Under the pieces are notes generated by a model that made no database searches, was not told the DNA's origin, and saw only the letters and a list, made by a program, of their open reading frames with translations. Below, piece after piece: positions 8,999 through 17,054 of a DNA stretch of 64,000 bases (positions are counted from its first letter, which is position 1; each line of letters starts with the position of its first letter). Origin of the DNA: Planctomycetota bacterium (GTDB lineage Bacteria > Planctomycetota > J058); contig JAHBXY010000013.1 in assembly GCA_019636275.1 (NCBI GenBank), forward strand, positions 1 through 64,000. Direction: 5' to 3'. The position numbers and the translations under genes are program-made.

Positions 8999-11026
8999 GT
9001 GCCCTTGAACGCCGACATGACGGAGGTCGCCCGGATCGTCGTCCTCGCGCGCGTCGCCGCGCTCGCGGTCCCCGTCCGAGACGAGCTCGCCGGCCGGGAC
9101 GACCTGGACGTGCGCGTGGCGGCGTCGGTGGACGAGGCCGCCCTGGCCGGCTCGCCGCACGTGGCCATCGTGGCCGGCGGCGACGACGGCCCCTGGTCCG
9201 TCGACACCTGCCGCCGCCTCGTCGCGGACCCCCGCTGGGCGAGCACGATCGTGACCGCCGTGGCCGCGGTGGACCCCGCCGCGGCGCACGCGGCGGGCGC
9301 CATGCACGTCGCGCGGCCGGACGACGCGACCGGGGCCGCCGCCTGGGCGGCGGCGCTGGCCCTCGCCGCCGCGCGCGCGCAGCCCCTCCTGGCGCGGGCC
9401 TTCGGCAGCTGCCCCGTCGGCCTGGCGCTCCTGGACGCCGGGCTGCGCTGCGTGCGGGTCAACGCCGCCTTCGCCCAGCTCGCCCCGGCAGGGCCCGTCG
9501 GGCACACGGGCAGGCTCCTCGGCGAGGTCCTCCCGCTGGCCGACCTCGACGCGGTCCAGGCGGCGGCGCGCGACGTCCTCGCGACGGGCGCCCCCCGTCT
9601 GGACGTGCCGGTGAGCGGCTGGAGCCCGCGCACGAAGGGGGCCGTGTGGCACGGGTCCGCGGACGTCTACGCGGTCGACCACGGCGGGGTGGCGCTCGGG
9701 CTCCTGCTGCGCGACGTCACCGCCGAGCGCGTCGCCCGGGCGGAGCTCGAGCAGGCGCTCGAGCGCGAGCGAGCGACGCGGGTCGAGGTCGAGACCTACC
9801 AGAAGCGGCTGGAGTTCGTCCATACGACCACGGGCGCGCTCTACTCCACGGCGTTCGACGCGCCCCTGCGCGCCCGGACCCTGGCGGGCCTGGTCGTGCC
9901 GAGCCTCGCCGACTGGTGCCTGGTCTTCGGCCGGCCGCGCGCCGGCGGGCCCGGGTGGCGCGCGGCGGCGCACTGGGACCCCGACCGCATGGCGCAGGCC
10001 GAGGACCTGATCGCGGGCGACGCCGTGCCCGCCTGGGCGGTCCGGCCGCTGAACCTGGGCGAGCCGGAGCTCGTGGCCGAGGTCGCGGCCGGCGCCCCGT
10101 CCGTCCCCGAGGTGGTCCAGACGCTCGGCCTGCGCTCCTACGCGGTCGTCCCGCTGCGCGCCGCGCGGGGCCCTTGCGGGGCGGCGCTGTTCGGCTTCGC
10201 CGAGTCGAACCGGCGCTACACCCCGCGCGACCTGGAGCTCCTGCTCGACCTGGCCCAGCGGGCCGCGATCGCGCTGGAGAACGCCGAGCTCTACCGCGAG
10301 ACCGGCCTGGCCCTGCGCGGGCGCGACCAGCTCATCTCGATCGCGTCGCACGACGTCCGCAACCCGATCAGCGCGGCGCTCCTGCGGGTCTCCGTCATGC
10401 GCGTGGCGCTCGACCGGGGCGAGCTCCCGACGGACAAGCTGGCCGAGGGGCTGCGGCGCGTCGAGGGCAACATGCAGCAGGCGGTCGCGCTGCTCAACGA
10501 CCTGCTCAACGTCACCCGGATCGCCGCGGGCCGGATCGAGCTCAAGCAGGAGCACGTCGACCTGCGCGCGCTGACGCGCGAGGTGATCGAGCGCTCGCGC
10601 GAGCTGCTCCAGGCGGCTGACTGCCCGATCACCCCCCCGCCGCCGGGCCCCCCGGTCGTGGGCTCGTGGGACCGCATGCGCCTCGAGCAGGTGCTCGCCA
10701 ACCTGCTCTCGAACGCCTCGAAGTACGGGCGCGGGCGGCCGATCGAGGTGCGCCTCGAGGTCCGCGGCGGGACGGCGAGCCTGGCCGTGCAGGACCGCGG
10801 CGTCGGGATCGCGGCGGCCGAGCACGAGCGGATCTTCGAGCGCTTCGGCCGGACGGCGGACAACGAGCGCGACGACAGCCACGGCCTGGGGCTGTGGATC
10901 GTCAAGCAGGTGGTCACGGCCATGGGCGGGCGCGTGCGCGTCGAGAGCGAGCCAGGGGCCGGCGCGACCTTCCACGTCGACCTGCCGCTCGGCCCCCAGC
11001 GCGCGGACCAGGTCGTCGAGCCCTGA
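8999..11026 (+). CDS. PAS-GAF sensor histidine kinase with degenerate N-terminal receiver
   Basis: 675 residues from the GTG at 8999, chosen because GAGGG lies 7 bases upstream (a GTG at 8978 and an ATG at 9017 are in frame). Residues ~7-115 have the strand/helix rhythm of a receiver (RIVVLAR, HVAIVAGG, CRRLVADPRWASTIV, AAGAMHVARPDD), but the acidic pair, the acceptor Asp and the Lys are absent. A PAS-like domain (~128-235), a GAF domain (~270-430), a HisKA domain with His451 in IASHDVRNP, and an HATPase domain (LANLLSNASKYG, DRGVGI, HGLGLWIVKQ) follow. It lacks membrane segments. It sits ~50 bp after cheB, in the position of wspR in Wsp operons, so it may be the output of this chemosensory pathway (inference). 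Confidence 0.88.
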   Translation: MPLNADMTEVARIVVLARVAALAVPVRDELAGRDDLDVRVAASVDEAALAGSPHVAIVAGGDDGPWSVDTCRRLVADPRWASTIVTAVAAVDPAAAHAAGAMHVARPDDATGAAAWAAALALAAARAQPLLARAFGSCPVGLALLDAGLRCVRVNAAFAQLAPAGPVGHTGRLLGEVLPLADLDAVQAAARDVLATGAPRLDVPVSGWSPRTKGAVWHGSADVYAVDHGGVALGLLLRDVTAERVARAELEQALERERATRVEVETYQKRLEFVHTTTGALYSTAFDAPLRARTLAGLVVPSLADWCLVFGRPRAGGPGWRAAAHWDPDRMAQAEDLIAGDAVPAWAVRPLNLGEPELVAEVAAGAPSVPEVVQTLGLRSYAVVPLRAARGPCGAALFGFAESNRRYTPRDLELLLDLAQRAAIALENAELYRETGLALRGRDQLISIASHDVRNPISAALLRVSVMRVALDRGELPTDKLAEGLRRVEGNMQQAVALLNDLLNVTRIAAGRIELKQEHVDLRALTREVIERSRELLQAADCPITPPPPGPPVVGSWDRMRLEQVLANLLSNASKYGRGRPIEVRLEVRGGTASLAVQDRGVGIAAAEHERIFERFGRTADNERDDSHGLGLWIVKQVVTAMGGRVRVESEPGAGATFHVDLPLGPQRADQVVEP

Positions 11027-11260
11027 GGCCGCGGCTGCAAGCCCGGCCCGCTCGATCCGGTTCGAGGGGCTGAGACGTCGCGCTCCGCACGACGGCGCCG
11101 AGGGCCCCTGTCGTTCGCGACCGTTCCGCGGCCAAGCAGGGCTCGGGCGATCGTCACGACCCGCGCGCGCCCCTCTCGGCCTCGGCCCTCCGCGCCCTCG
11201 CCTCGCTCGTGCTTCCACTCCACCCGTGCCCTCGGGCGTGTCGATCACGAGGTGTCGTCA
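11027..11260 (+). repeat. 3'-end element, copy A
   Basis: Begins right after the kinase stop codon. Positions 11037-11093 match 29641-29697 at about nine of ten positions, including a small hairpin at ~11075-11093 (CGTCGCGC-TCC-GCACGACG, one mismatch). A second block at ~11150-11255 matches 29863-29955 (GACCCGCGCGCG..., ...GCGTGTCGATCAC). The element has the same orientation as the preceding gene. The remaining 11261-11323 holds nothing recognisable. Confidence 0.7.
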
Positions 11261-11323
11261 CTCGCGCGAGCGCCCTCCCCCTCGGCATGAGCGCCGCCCA
11301 CCGGACCGCGGCGTCCGCACGAC

Positions 11324-12226
11324 TCAGCCGCGGGGCAAACGCCCCCCGGCAGGCGCCTCCGCTGGCGGCCAGGGCGCCGGCGGGTGCGGCGTGGCGCCGT
11401 TCCGCTGGGCCGGCGACGGCCGGCGCGCCTCGAACGCGCGCTGGGCCCGGCGACCGTGCCGCGTCAACACGCCGTAGATCCGGTCGGCGAGCCCGGGGAC
11501 GACCTCCGACAGGCGGGCCAGCCACCCGCGGTAGGCGGGGATCCACACCTCGCGCTCGCGCGTGAGCAGGACGCGGTCGACGAGGCACCGGGCGACCTCG
11601 TCGGCGGAGAGGGCGCGCGGCCCCGAGAAGGCGAGGGCCGCCTCCTCGTGGCCGAGCTGCGCGTCGAGCATGGGCGTGTCGACGAGGTCCGGGCACACGA
11701 CGCTCACGGCGACCCCGTGCGGCGCCAGCTCCCGCGCGGCCGCGAGCGAGTAGGCGCGCACGGCGAACTTGGAGGCGCTGTAGGCGCCGATCCCGGGCAC
11801 GGGCACGAGCGCCGCGAGCGAGCCGACGTTCACCACGTGGCCGTGCCCCTGCCGGACCATGACCTCGGTGACCAGGCGCGTGCCGAGCATCAGGCCCTTG
11901 GCGTTGACGTCGACCTGCCGCTCGATCGCCTCGAGCGGGGTCTCGTGCGCGCGGCCCGGCACGAGCACGCCGGCGACGTTCAGCAGGGCGTCGATCCGCC
12001 CCCAGCGGGCTAGCGCGTCGTCGATCGCGGCGCGCCAGGCGGCGGCGTCGCGCACGTCGAGCCGGCGCGCGCCGGTCCGGTCGGCGGGCCAGCCGCGGGC
12101 GAGCTCGTGCAGCGCGCCCTCGTTGACGTCGAGCGCCAGGACACGGTCGCCGGCCTCGACCAGGAGCTCCGCCGTTCGGCGGCCGATCCCGCTCGAGGCG
12201 CCGGTCACGAGGACGACGCGGTTCAC
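11324..12226 (-). CDS. Short-chain dehydrogenase/reductase
   Basis: 300 residues, GTG at 12226 overlapping the stop of the upstream MBL gene. Classical SDR: the dinucleotide-binding TGASSGIG motif near the N-terminus, an acidic residue after strand 2 (LALDVNEGAL, favouring NAD(H)), NVAG, a catalytic Ser in VNVGSLAALV, and YSASK with the Tyr/Lys pair. The substrate pocket gives no clear clue. The C-terminal ~40 residues are low-complexity Pro/Ala/Arg. Coupling with the hydrolase-fold gene suggests a shared catabolic or detoxifying step. Confidence 0.9.
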   Translation of the reverse strand: MNRVVLVTGASSGIGRRTAELLVEAGDRVLALDVNEGALHELARGWPADRTGARRLDVRDAAAWRAAIDDALARWGRIDALLNVAGVLVPGRAHETPLEAIERQVDVNAKGLMLGTRLVTEVMVRQGHGHVVNVGSLAALVPVPGIGAYSASKFAVRAYSLAAARELAPHGVAVSVVCPDLVDTPMLDAQLGHEEAALAFSGPRALSADEVARCLVDRVLLTREREVWIPAYRGWLARLSEVVPGLADRIYGVLTRHGRRAQRAFEARRPSPAQRNGATPHPPAPWPPAEAPAGGRLPRG

Positions 12227-13314
12227 GCCGTCACCCCCGCCCGGACCGGGCGCCCGAACTCCAGCTCGCCGGCCGACCACGTCGGCCGGACACCCGGGAA
12301 CATCCAGTAGGCGGTCGCCTCGGACGAGCAGATCACGTTGAAGAACTCCGGGTTCCTGGGCGAGCGCCCGGCGATCGTCCGTTCGACGATCATGGACAGG
12401 TACTGGTCGACGCTCCCCTCGAGCGTGTTGCCGTTGAGGATCACCTCCACGCCGGTGCGCCGGGCGAGGCGGCGCAGGCCAGGGATCGCCGAGTTCAGCG
12501 GCGCGTAGGAGTCCGGGCACACCCCGTTCTCGCTCGTCACCAGGAGCCCATCGGACGTGTGCACCACGAACGAGTGGTTGCCCTCGGTGTGCCCGGGCGT
12601 GCGGACCAGCGCCACGCCCTCGCCCAGGCGCACGTCCCCGTCGACCAGGAGCAGCCGCTCCGGATCGACGCCCTCGCAGCCGTCCGGGCAGTACCACTGC
12701 GCCTGCGGCGGCAGGAGCCCGAGCGCGCTGGCCCACTCCTGCCGGGAGACGATCAGCTTCGCCCGCGGGAAGTAGGCCGGCTCGTCGCGCGTGCCCAGCC
12801 AGCGCCGCAGGTCCTGCGTGTGGAGGTGGTCGAACGAGATGTAGTCCACGTCCTCCGGCAGGAGGCCCGTGCGCGCGAGCGCCTCCTCCACGGTGCCGTG
12901 CACCGGCGCCAGCAGGCGCTCACCCACCCGCCCCAGCCGCCGCGCCCGCTGGCCCAGGTGCTCGAAGAAGGGCGTCCGCTTGTTCCTGGCGTGGTCCGAC
13001 GGCCCGATCAGCAGCGTCTTGACGCCGGCCTCGCTCCGGAGCTGCACGATGATCAGCCGGTTGAGCAGGTGCACGAGCGGGCTCGGCGACGAGGCCGCGC
13101 CGGAGAAGGCGTACTTGGTCGGGTACGGCACCGAGATGAGCGGGAAGGTGCGGTAGTAGAGGACCTGCGGCCCCGCGAGCATCTCCTCGCGGAAGGCGTG
13201 CGCGCGGCGGACGAGCTCCTTCTGGCGGTCCCGCGGGGCGAGCGCGGCGCGGGCCGCGTCGAAGTGCCGGAGCGGGCGCAGAACGGGGTCGCCGACGGCT
13301 TCGATCGTGGACAT
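12223..13314 (-). CDS. Metallo-beta-lactamase-fold hydrolase
   Basis: 363 residues, ATG at 13314. The fold is indicated by FDHLHTQD, a variant of the H-x-H-x-D-H metal motif in which the final His is not in the usual place, by RTPGHTEGNHSFVV (the family GHTxG strand and metal-binding His), and by a C-terminal segment after GVEVILNGNTLEG. No signal peptide, so probably cytoplasmic. It is the first gene of a two-gene unit with the SDR. The altered metal motif means the reaction cannot be assigned. Confidence 0.8.
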   Translation of the reverse strand: MSTIEAVGDPVLRPLRHFDAARAALAPRDRQKELVRRAHAFREEMLAGPQVLYYRTFPLISVPYPTKYAFSGAASSPSPLVHLLNRLIIVQLRSEAGVKTLLIGPSDHARNKRTPFFEHLGQRARRLGRVGERLLAPVHGTVEEALARTGLLPEDVDYISFDHLHTQDLRRWLGTRDEPAYFPRAKLIVSRQEWASALGLLPPQAQWYCPDGCEGVDPERLLLVDGDVRLGEGVALVRTPGHTEGNHSFVVHTSDGLLVTSENGVCPDSYAPLNSAIPGLRRLARRTGVEVILNGNTLEGSVDQYLSMIVERTIAGRSPRNPEFFNVICSSEATAYWMFPGVRPTWSAGELEFGRPVRAGVTA

Positions 13315-13461
13315 GGGGCCTCCCGGCTGGGCTGCATGGTAGCGCGTGGCGCCGGGCGCAGCCCGCCCGCGCCGGCCGTTACCCTGGGGCTCCGGGGCAC
13401 CATGATTCCTCGCCTCGCGCGCGATGGGCCTCGCGCGCGCCTCGGCCCTCGGCCGGCCGGG

Positions 13462-14850
13462 TCAGGCGCTCAACGCCTCCGGCCCCAGACGCGTGCGCAG
13501 CCGGTCGACCACCTCCCGGACGGCCTGGACGCTCGCCGCCGCGAAGCCGGGCACGCTCGCCCCGTGCCGCTCCTGCGGCCGCAGCCGGAAGCCCAGGCCC
13601 GCGACCCCGGCTCGCGCTCGCGCGAGCGGCTCCACCCCGCCCCTTCGCTGGTCGGGGAGCCGTGGCCCCGGCTGCACCACGGCGCCGCGCGGGTCGAGGA
13701 ACACGAGGCCCTCGCGCGTCCGGCGGAGCTGGTAGCCGCCCTCGTGGACGAGGCGATGATGGGCCCAGCACAGCAAGGTCAAGTTGGCCCGGTCCGTCTT
13801 GCCGCCCCGCGCCCAGTGCTCGATGTGGTGCGCGTCGAGGAACTCGCGGTTCGTGCACCCCGGGAACGTGCACCCGCCGTCGCGGATCAAGAGCGCCCGC
13901 AGGAGGCGGGTCGTCACGCGACGCCGCTTGCGCCCGACGTCCAGCGGGGTGTCACCCTGCATGAGGACGGGCGTCGTCGCGCCGTCGCACGTCAGGCGGC
14001 GCGCCGTCTCGGGCGAGATCGGCGCCCCGTTGCCCAGCTCGCACCACGCCCCCGGGGGCCGCGGGCCCTGCTCGCGCAGCACCCGCTCGTCGACGACCAC
14101 CAGCACGTCGAACCGCTGCCGCACCGACGCCTGGGCCTCGGCCGTGGCGGCCAGGGCGCCGAGCGCCACGAGCGCGTCGGCGTCGCTCATGTCGCTCCGA
14201 CCCGCCGCGCCCTGAGCCCGCGCCTTGACGGCCCGGATCGCCCGTCGGAGCGCCTCGCCCTGCTCCGGGCGGAGGTGCAGGCGCAGGAGCTCGAGGCCGG
14301 TGTCGTCGAAGCGCTCGAAGGCCAGCTTGACGTCCTCCTCGGCGAGCTCCCCCGTGTCGGCGGCGGCCCGCAGGCGGATGAACCGCACGACCCGCTCGAG
14401 CTTCGCGCCCGACGTGCGGCGCGCCAGCTCGCGCAGGTCGCCCTCGAGCCCGGGCCGCGCGACCCGCACGAGCGCGCGCACCTGCGAGTAGCTCAGCAGG
14501 CCGCGGCCGAAGTCCTCGTCGATCTCCGGCAGCTCGCCCAGGCGTCGGGCCACCCGCACCTTGTCGCGCGCCGTGCGCTCGCCCTCGCCCGTCTTCCACG
14601 AGAGCCACGCCGCGCAGGACGCCGCCCCGTCCCTGCGCCAGCCCGCCTCCTGGTCGAACTGGCGCAGCTCGGTCAGGAGGGCGTGCTCGATCACGCTGCG
14701 CTGCGCCGCCAGCTCGATGATGCGCTCGCCGCGCGGGTCGAACGAGGGCGGGCTGAGCCGTCGGGCGCTCGTCGCCGCCGCGTCGTCCGTCGCCGCCGCG
14801 TCGTCCGCCCCCGGCGGATCGGCGGGAGCCGGCTGTCCTTCGTCCCTCAT
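13462..14850 (-). CDS. DUF222-type protein with C-terminal HNH nuclease domain
   Basis: 462 residues. The ATG at 14850 is preceded by GAGG at a spacing of five. An Ala/Asp-rich N-terminus (~1-35) is followed by a long helical DUF222 (13E12-repeat-like) region (~40-290) with LLSYSQVRALVRVARP. A complete HNH domain follows: CTFPGCTNREFLDAHHIEHW, GGKTDRANLTLLCWAHHRLV, with paired Cys ligands and the catalytic His. These proteins are multi-copy and mobile in Actinobacteria; their role is uncertain (DNA nuclease assumed). Base composition matches the neighbours, so any transfer is not recent. Confidence 0.88.
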   Translation of the reverse strand: MRDEGQPAPADPPGADDAAATDDAAATSARRLSPPSFDPRGERIIELAAQRSVIEHALLTELRQFDQEAGWRRDGAASCAAWLSWKTGEGERTARDKVRVARRLGELPEIDEDFGRGLLSYSQVRALVRVARPGLEGDLRELARRTSGAKLERVVRFIRLRAAADTGELAEEDVKLAFERFDDTGLELLRLHLRPEQGEALRRAIRAVKARAQGAAGRSDMSDADALVALGALAATAEAQASVRQRFDVLVVVDERVLREQGPRPPGAWCELGNGAPISPETARRLTCDGATTPVLMQGDTPLDVGRKRRRVTTRLLRALLIRDGGCTFPGCTNREFLDAHHIEHWARGGKTDRANLTLLCWAHHRLVHEGGYQLRRTREGLVFLDPRGAVVQPGPRLPDQRRGGVEPLARARAGVAGLGFRLRPQERHGASVPGFAAASVQAVREVVDRLRTRLGPEALSA

Positions 14851-15039
14851 GCGCACCTCATTGGTTCGTGAACTGTTCGCCTCGACCGCGCAAGATAGCT
14901 CGCGGGTCCGACACCCCCGGACGCGCCGCCTTCGGCCAGTCGACCGTGCGCCAGGCGCGCGTCGGCGACGATCGAGGAGCGCCCGCGTCGGATCCCTCCG
15001 CCGGGGGTGTCCGGGTCGTGCCCGGTCAACGCTCGCCAC

Positions 15040-15053
15040 GGCTCCGCGGAGCC
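15040..15053. terminator. Perfect 14-bp palindrome in 3' region of ATP-grasp gene
   Basis: GGCTCCGCGGAGCC lies ~65 bp past the stop of the minus-strand ATP-grasp gene. A separate inverted repeat pairs GACACCCCCGG near 14910 with CCGGGGGTGTC near 15000. A further stem, GCGGCTCC-TC-GGAGCCGC at ~15171-15188, is inside the 3' end of the coding region. There is no T-tract. It could be a hairpin terminator or an operator for the HNH gene starting at 14850. Confidence 0.3.
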
Positions 15054-15117
15054 GCCGTCCGCTCTCGTGGCGCCCGGCCTGCGGCGTGCTCTTCGCCGGA
15101 ACCTGGGCGCAGGTGCG

Positions 15118-16086
15118 TCAGCGATCGGAGGGGTCGGATCGGGCCGCCGGGCCGTCGCCGCGGGCGCGCCGCGGCTCCTCGGAGCCGCGCGGGCCGAGGC
15201 GCCGCAAGCACCTGGCGAGGGCGAGGAAGAGCGGCGCCGGGTCGGCGTCCTCGGGGAGGCCTGAGACCTGCCCGTCGCCCACCTCGAGGAGCAGCCACTC
15301 GCCGTCCGCCCGGCGGGCCAGGTCGACGGCGAGGAAGGGAGACCCGAGGCCGCGCAGCGACGGGAGGAAGGAGGCGATCGGCGGCGGCGGCACCCGCGCC
15401 GCCGTGCCCTCCCAGTAGGGGAGGACGTGCACGGGCGCCCCCTCGAGCAGGAACGCGCGCGCCTCGACGGAGATGGGCATGCCGCTGCGCGGGTGTTCTC
15501 CCACGCGCTCGAGCGGCACGAACTCCCGCAGGACGAGGCCGCCCTCGAGGTCCGCGCCGCGCTCGGCGAGGAACCGCCGGACGACCCGCTCGAGGGCCGC
15601 GGCGTCGTCCGCGCGCGGCACGAAGCAGGCCGCCTCCCAGAGGTGCTTCTCCGACTTGACGAAGTCCTTCACGATGAGCGCGGCGTCACCGAAGGCCCGC
15701 ACCGCCTCGACCGCGCGCGCCAGCAGCGGCTCGCCCTCGACCCAGACGGAGCGCGGGGTGAAGGCGGCGAGCTGCGGGTACCAGCGAGGTAGATGGTGGC
15801 CGGTCGCATAGGCCGAGGGCGAGGTGAGCGGGGAGAGCCCCCGCGCGACGAGGCCGGCGTGCAGGGCGGCGTAGCGCGCGGCGCGGAGCATCCACCCCCG
15901 GTAGGCCACCGGTCCGGGGCCGCGCGGCGCGTGGCGCAGCGCCAGGTCGACCTCGCCGCGGGCGGCGGCGTCGTGGTCCACGACTCCTACGGGCAGCCCG
16001 ACCGCTCGGGCGGCCGCGACCTCGTGCGCGAACGCGGCGTCGGGCTGCTCCGGCCGGTCCGGGTCGCAGGGGAAGACGACCGTCAC
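15118..16086 (-). CDS. ATP-grasp domain protein
   Basis: 322 residues, GTG at 16086 overlapping the acyltransferase stop (GTGA). The N-terminal ~100 residues carry VTVVFPCDPDRPEQPDAAF and a short Rossmann-like part. The ATP-grasp part includes ALIVKDFVKSEKHLWEAACF (nucleotide-binding Lys), GLVLREFVPLERVG, ISVEARAFLLEG and a terminal GEWLLLEVGDGQVSGLP, where Glu and Gly-Asp would bind Mg-ATP. It resembles the DUF4343 type of ATP-grasp ligase, often annotated as hypothetical. The substrate is unknown. Confidence 0.8.
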   Translation of the reverse strand: MTVVFPCDPDRPEQPDAAFAHEVAAARAVGLPVGVVDHDAAARGEVDLALRHAPRGPGPVAYRGWMLRAARYAALHAGLVARGLSPLTSPSAYATGHHLPRWYPQLAAFTPRSVWVEGEPLLARAVEAVRAFGDAALIVKDFVKSEKHLWEAACFVPRADDAAALERVVRRFLAERGADLEGGLVLREFVPLERVGEHPRSGMPISVEARAFLLEGAPVHVLPYWEGTAARVPPPPIASFLPSLRGLGSPFLAVDLARRADGEWLLLEVGDGQVSGLPEDADPAPLFLALARCLRRLGPRGSEEPRRARGDGPAARSDPSDR

Positions 16087-16991
16087 GGCTCGCCCGCCCG
16101 CGCCGAGTCGACGGCGGTCTGCACGGCGGCGAGGACGCGGTCGTAGGCGGCGCCGAGCGCGTCGTCGTCGTCGCCGCCGGCGGCGAACAGCTCGTCGGGG
16201 GCGAGCGCCGGCCCGACGACGACGCGCACCGGCCAGGGGACGAGCGGGAGGAAGAACACCGGGAGGAAGTTGCTCCAGACGAGGGCGGCGCCGGCGGCGG
16301 CGAGCGGACCGGCGCGCGGCGCGAGCAGGGCCACGATCGCCGCCAGGCCGGCGAGCCAGGGGAGCGTGACCGGCAGCCGCTTGATCCCGAGGCCGCGCGG
16401 GAGGAGGCTCAGCCAGGGCAGGAGGCCGGAGCGCCAGAGGATCGGCTGCGTGTGGTGCGTGCCCCAGATCCCCACGGGCACGATCGGCACGCCGGCCGCG
16501 CGCGCCAGGCGCAGGAAGCCGCGCCGGCCGGCGAAGTCGACGCGCCTCGCCTGCCAGAGCGGGCGGAAGGCCTCGTGATCGCCGCCGGGGAAGATCAGGA
16601 CGGGCAGCCCGCACGCGAGCGCCTGCCGGGCGTGCTCGTAGGTCGACGGGACCGCGCCCAGCGCGCGCAGGAGCCAGGCCACGCCGGGGACGTGGAACGC
16701 GACCGGATGCGCCAAGCCCGCGAGCCGGGGGTCGGGGTCGTGGGCGAGGGCGAGGTGCGCGAGGCACAGCACGTCGACCACCCCGCCGCCGGAGTGGTTG
16801 GCGACCAGCAGGCAGGCGCGGTCGCGCGGCACGCGGTCCCAGCCCCTCGCCGCGGGGCGGAACAGGAGCCGCGTGAGCGGCCCGAGGGCCCGCACGAAGC
16901 GGCGCGCGCCGGGCGTCGACCGCCCGGGGGTTCCCACCCGCGCGCGGGCGCCGAGCCAGGCGATCGGGGAGCGCGCGGCCGGTCTCGTCAC
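16083..16991 (-). CDS. PlsC/DAGAT-like acyltransferase
   Basis: 302 residues, GTG at 16991. Resembles lysophospholipid/diacylglycerol acyltransferase-like proteins: VANHSGGGVVDVLCLAHLAL (the H...D catalytic motif in its longer DAGAT-like spacing), FHVPGVAWLLRALGAVPST, and VLIFPGGDHEAFRPLW corresponding to the FPEG motif. A hydrophobic stretch (WLAGLAAIVALLAP, PLAAAGAALVWSNFLPVFFL) in the second half suggests membrane association. It probably transfers an acyl chain to a lipid acceptor. It is co-transcribed with the ATP-grasp gene and divergent from the kinase gene at 17055. Confidence 0.82.
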   Translation of the reverse strand: MTRPAARSPIAWLGARARVGTPGRSTPGARRFVRALGPLTRLLFRPAARGWDRVPRDRACLLVANHSGGGVVDVLCLAHLALAHDPDPRLAGLAHPVAFHVPGVAWLLRALGAVPSTYEHARQALACGLPVLIFPGGDHEAFRPLWQARRVDFAGRRGFLRLARAAGVPIVPVGIWGTHHTQPILWRSGLLPWLSLLPRGLGIKRLPVTLPWLAGLAAIVALLAPRAGPLAAAGAALVWSNFLPVFFLPLVPWPVRVVVGPALAPDELFAAGGDDDDALGAAYDRVLAAVQTAVDSARAGEP

Positions 16992-17054
16992 GCGTGAGCG
17001 ATGCTAACCCGCGGCGGACTGGCGCGGGCGCCGACGCGCGACCAGACTCCGCGC

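Noticed and set aside
11060..11075. T-loop-like GGTTCGA as part of a tRNA
   Set aside because: No acceptor or anticodon stem can be formed around it, and the same word recurs in the dispersed 3'-end element.
7826..11248. Very long open frame (over 1100 codons) antisense to cheB and the kinase
   Set aside because: Its translation is Arg/His/Asp-rich with no domain. At this GC content stop codons are rare in antisense frames, and the opposite strand carries clear domain-bearing genes.
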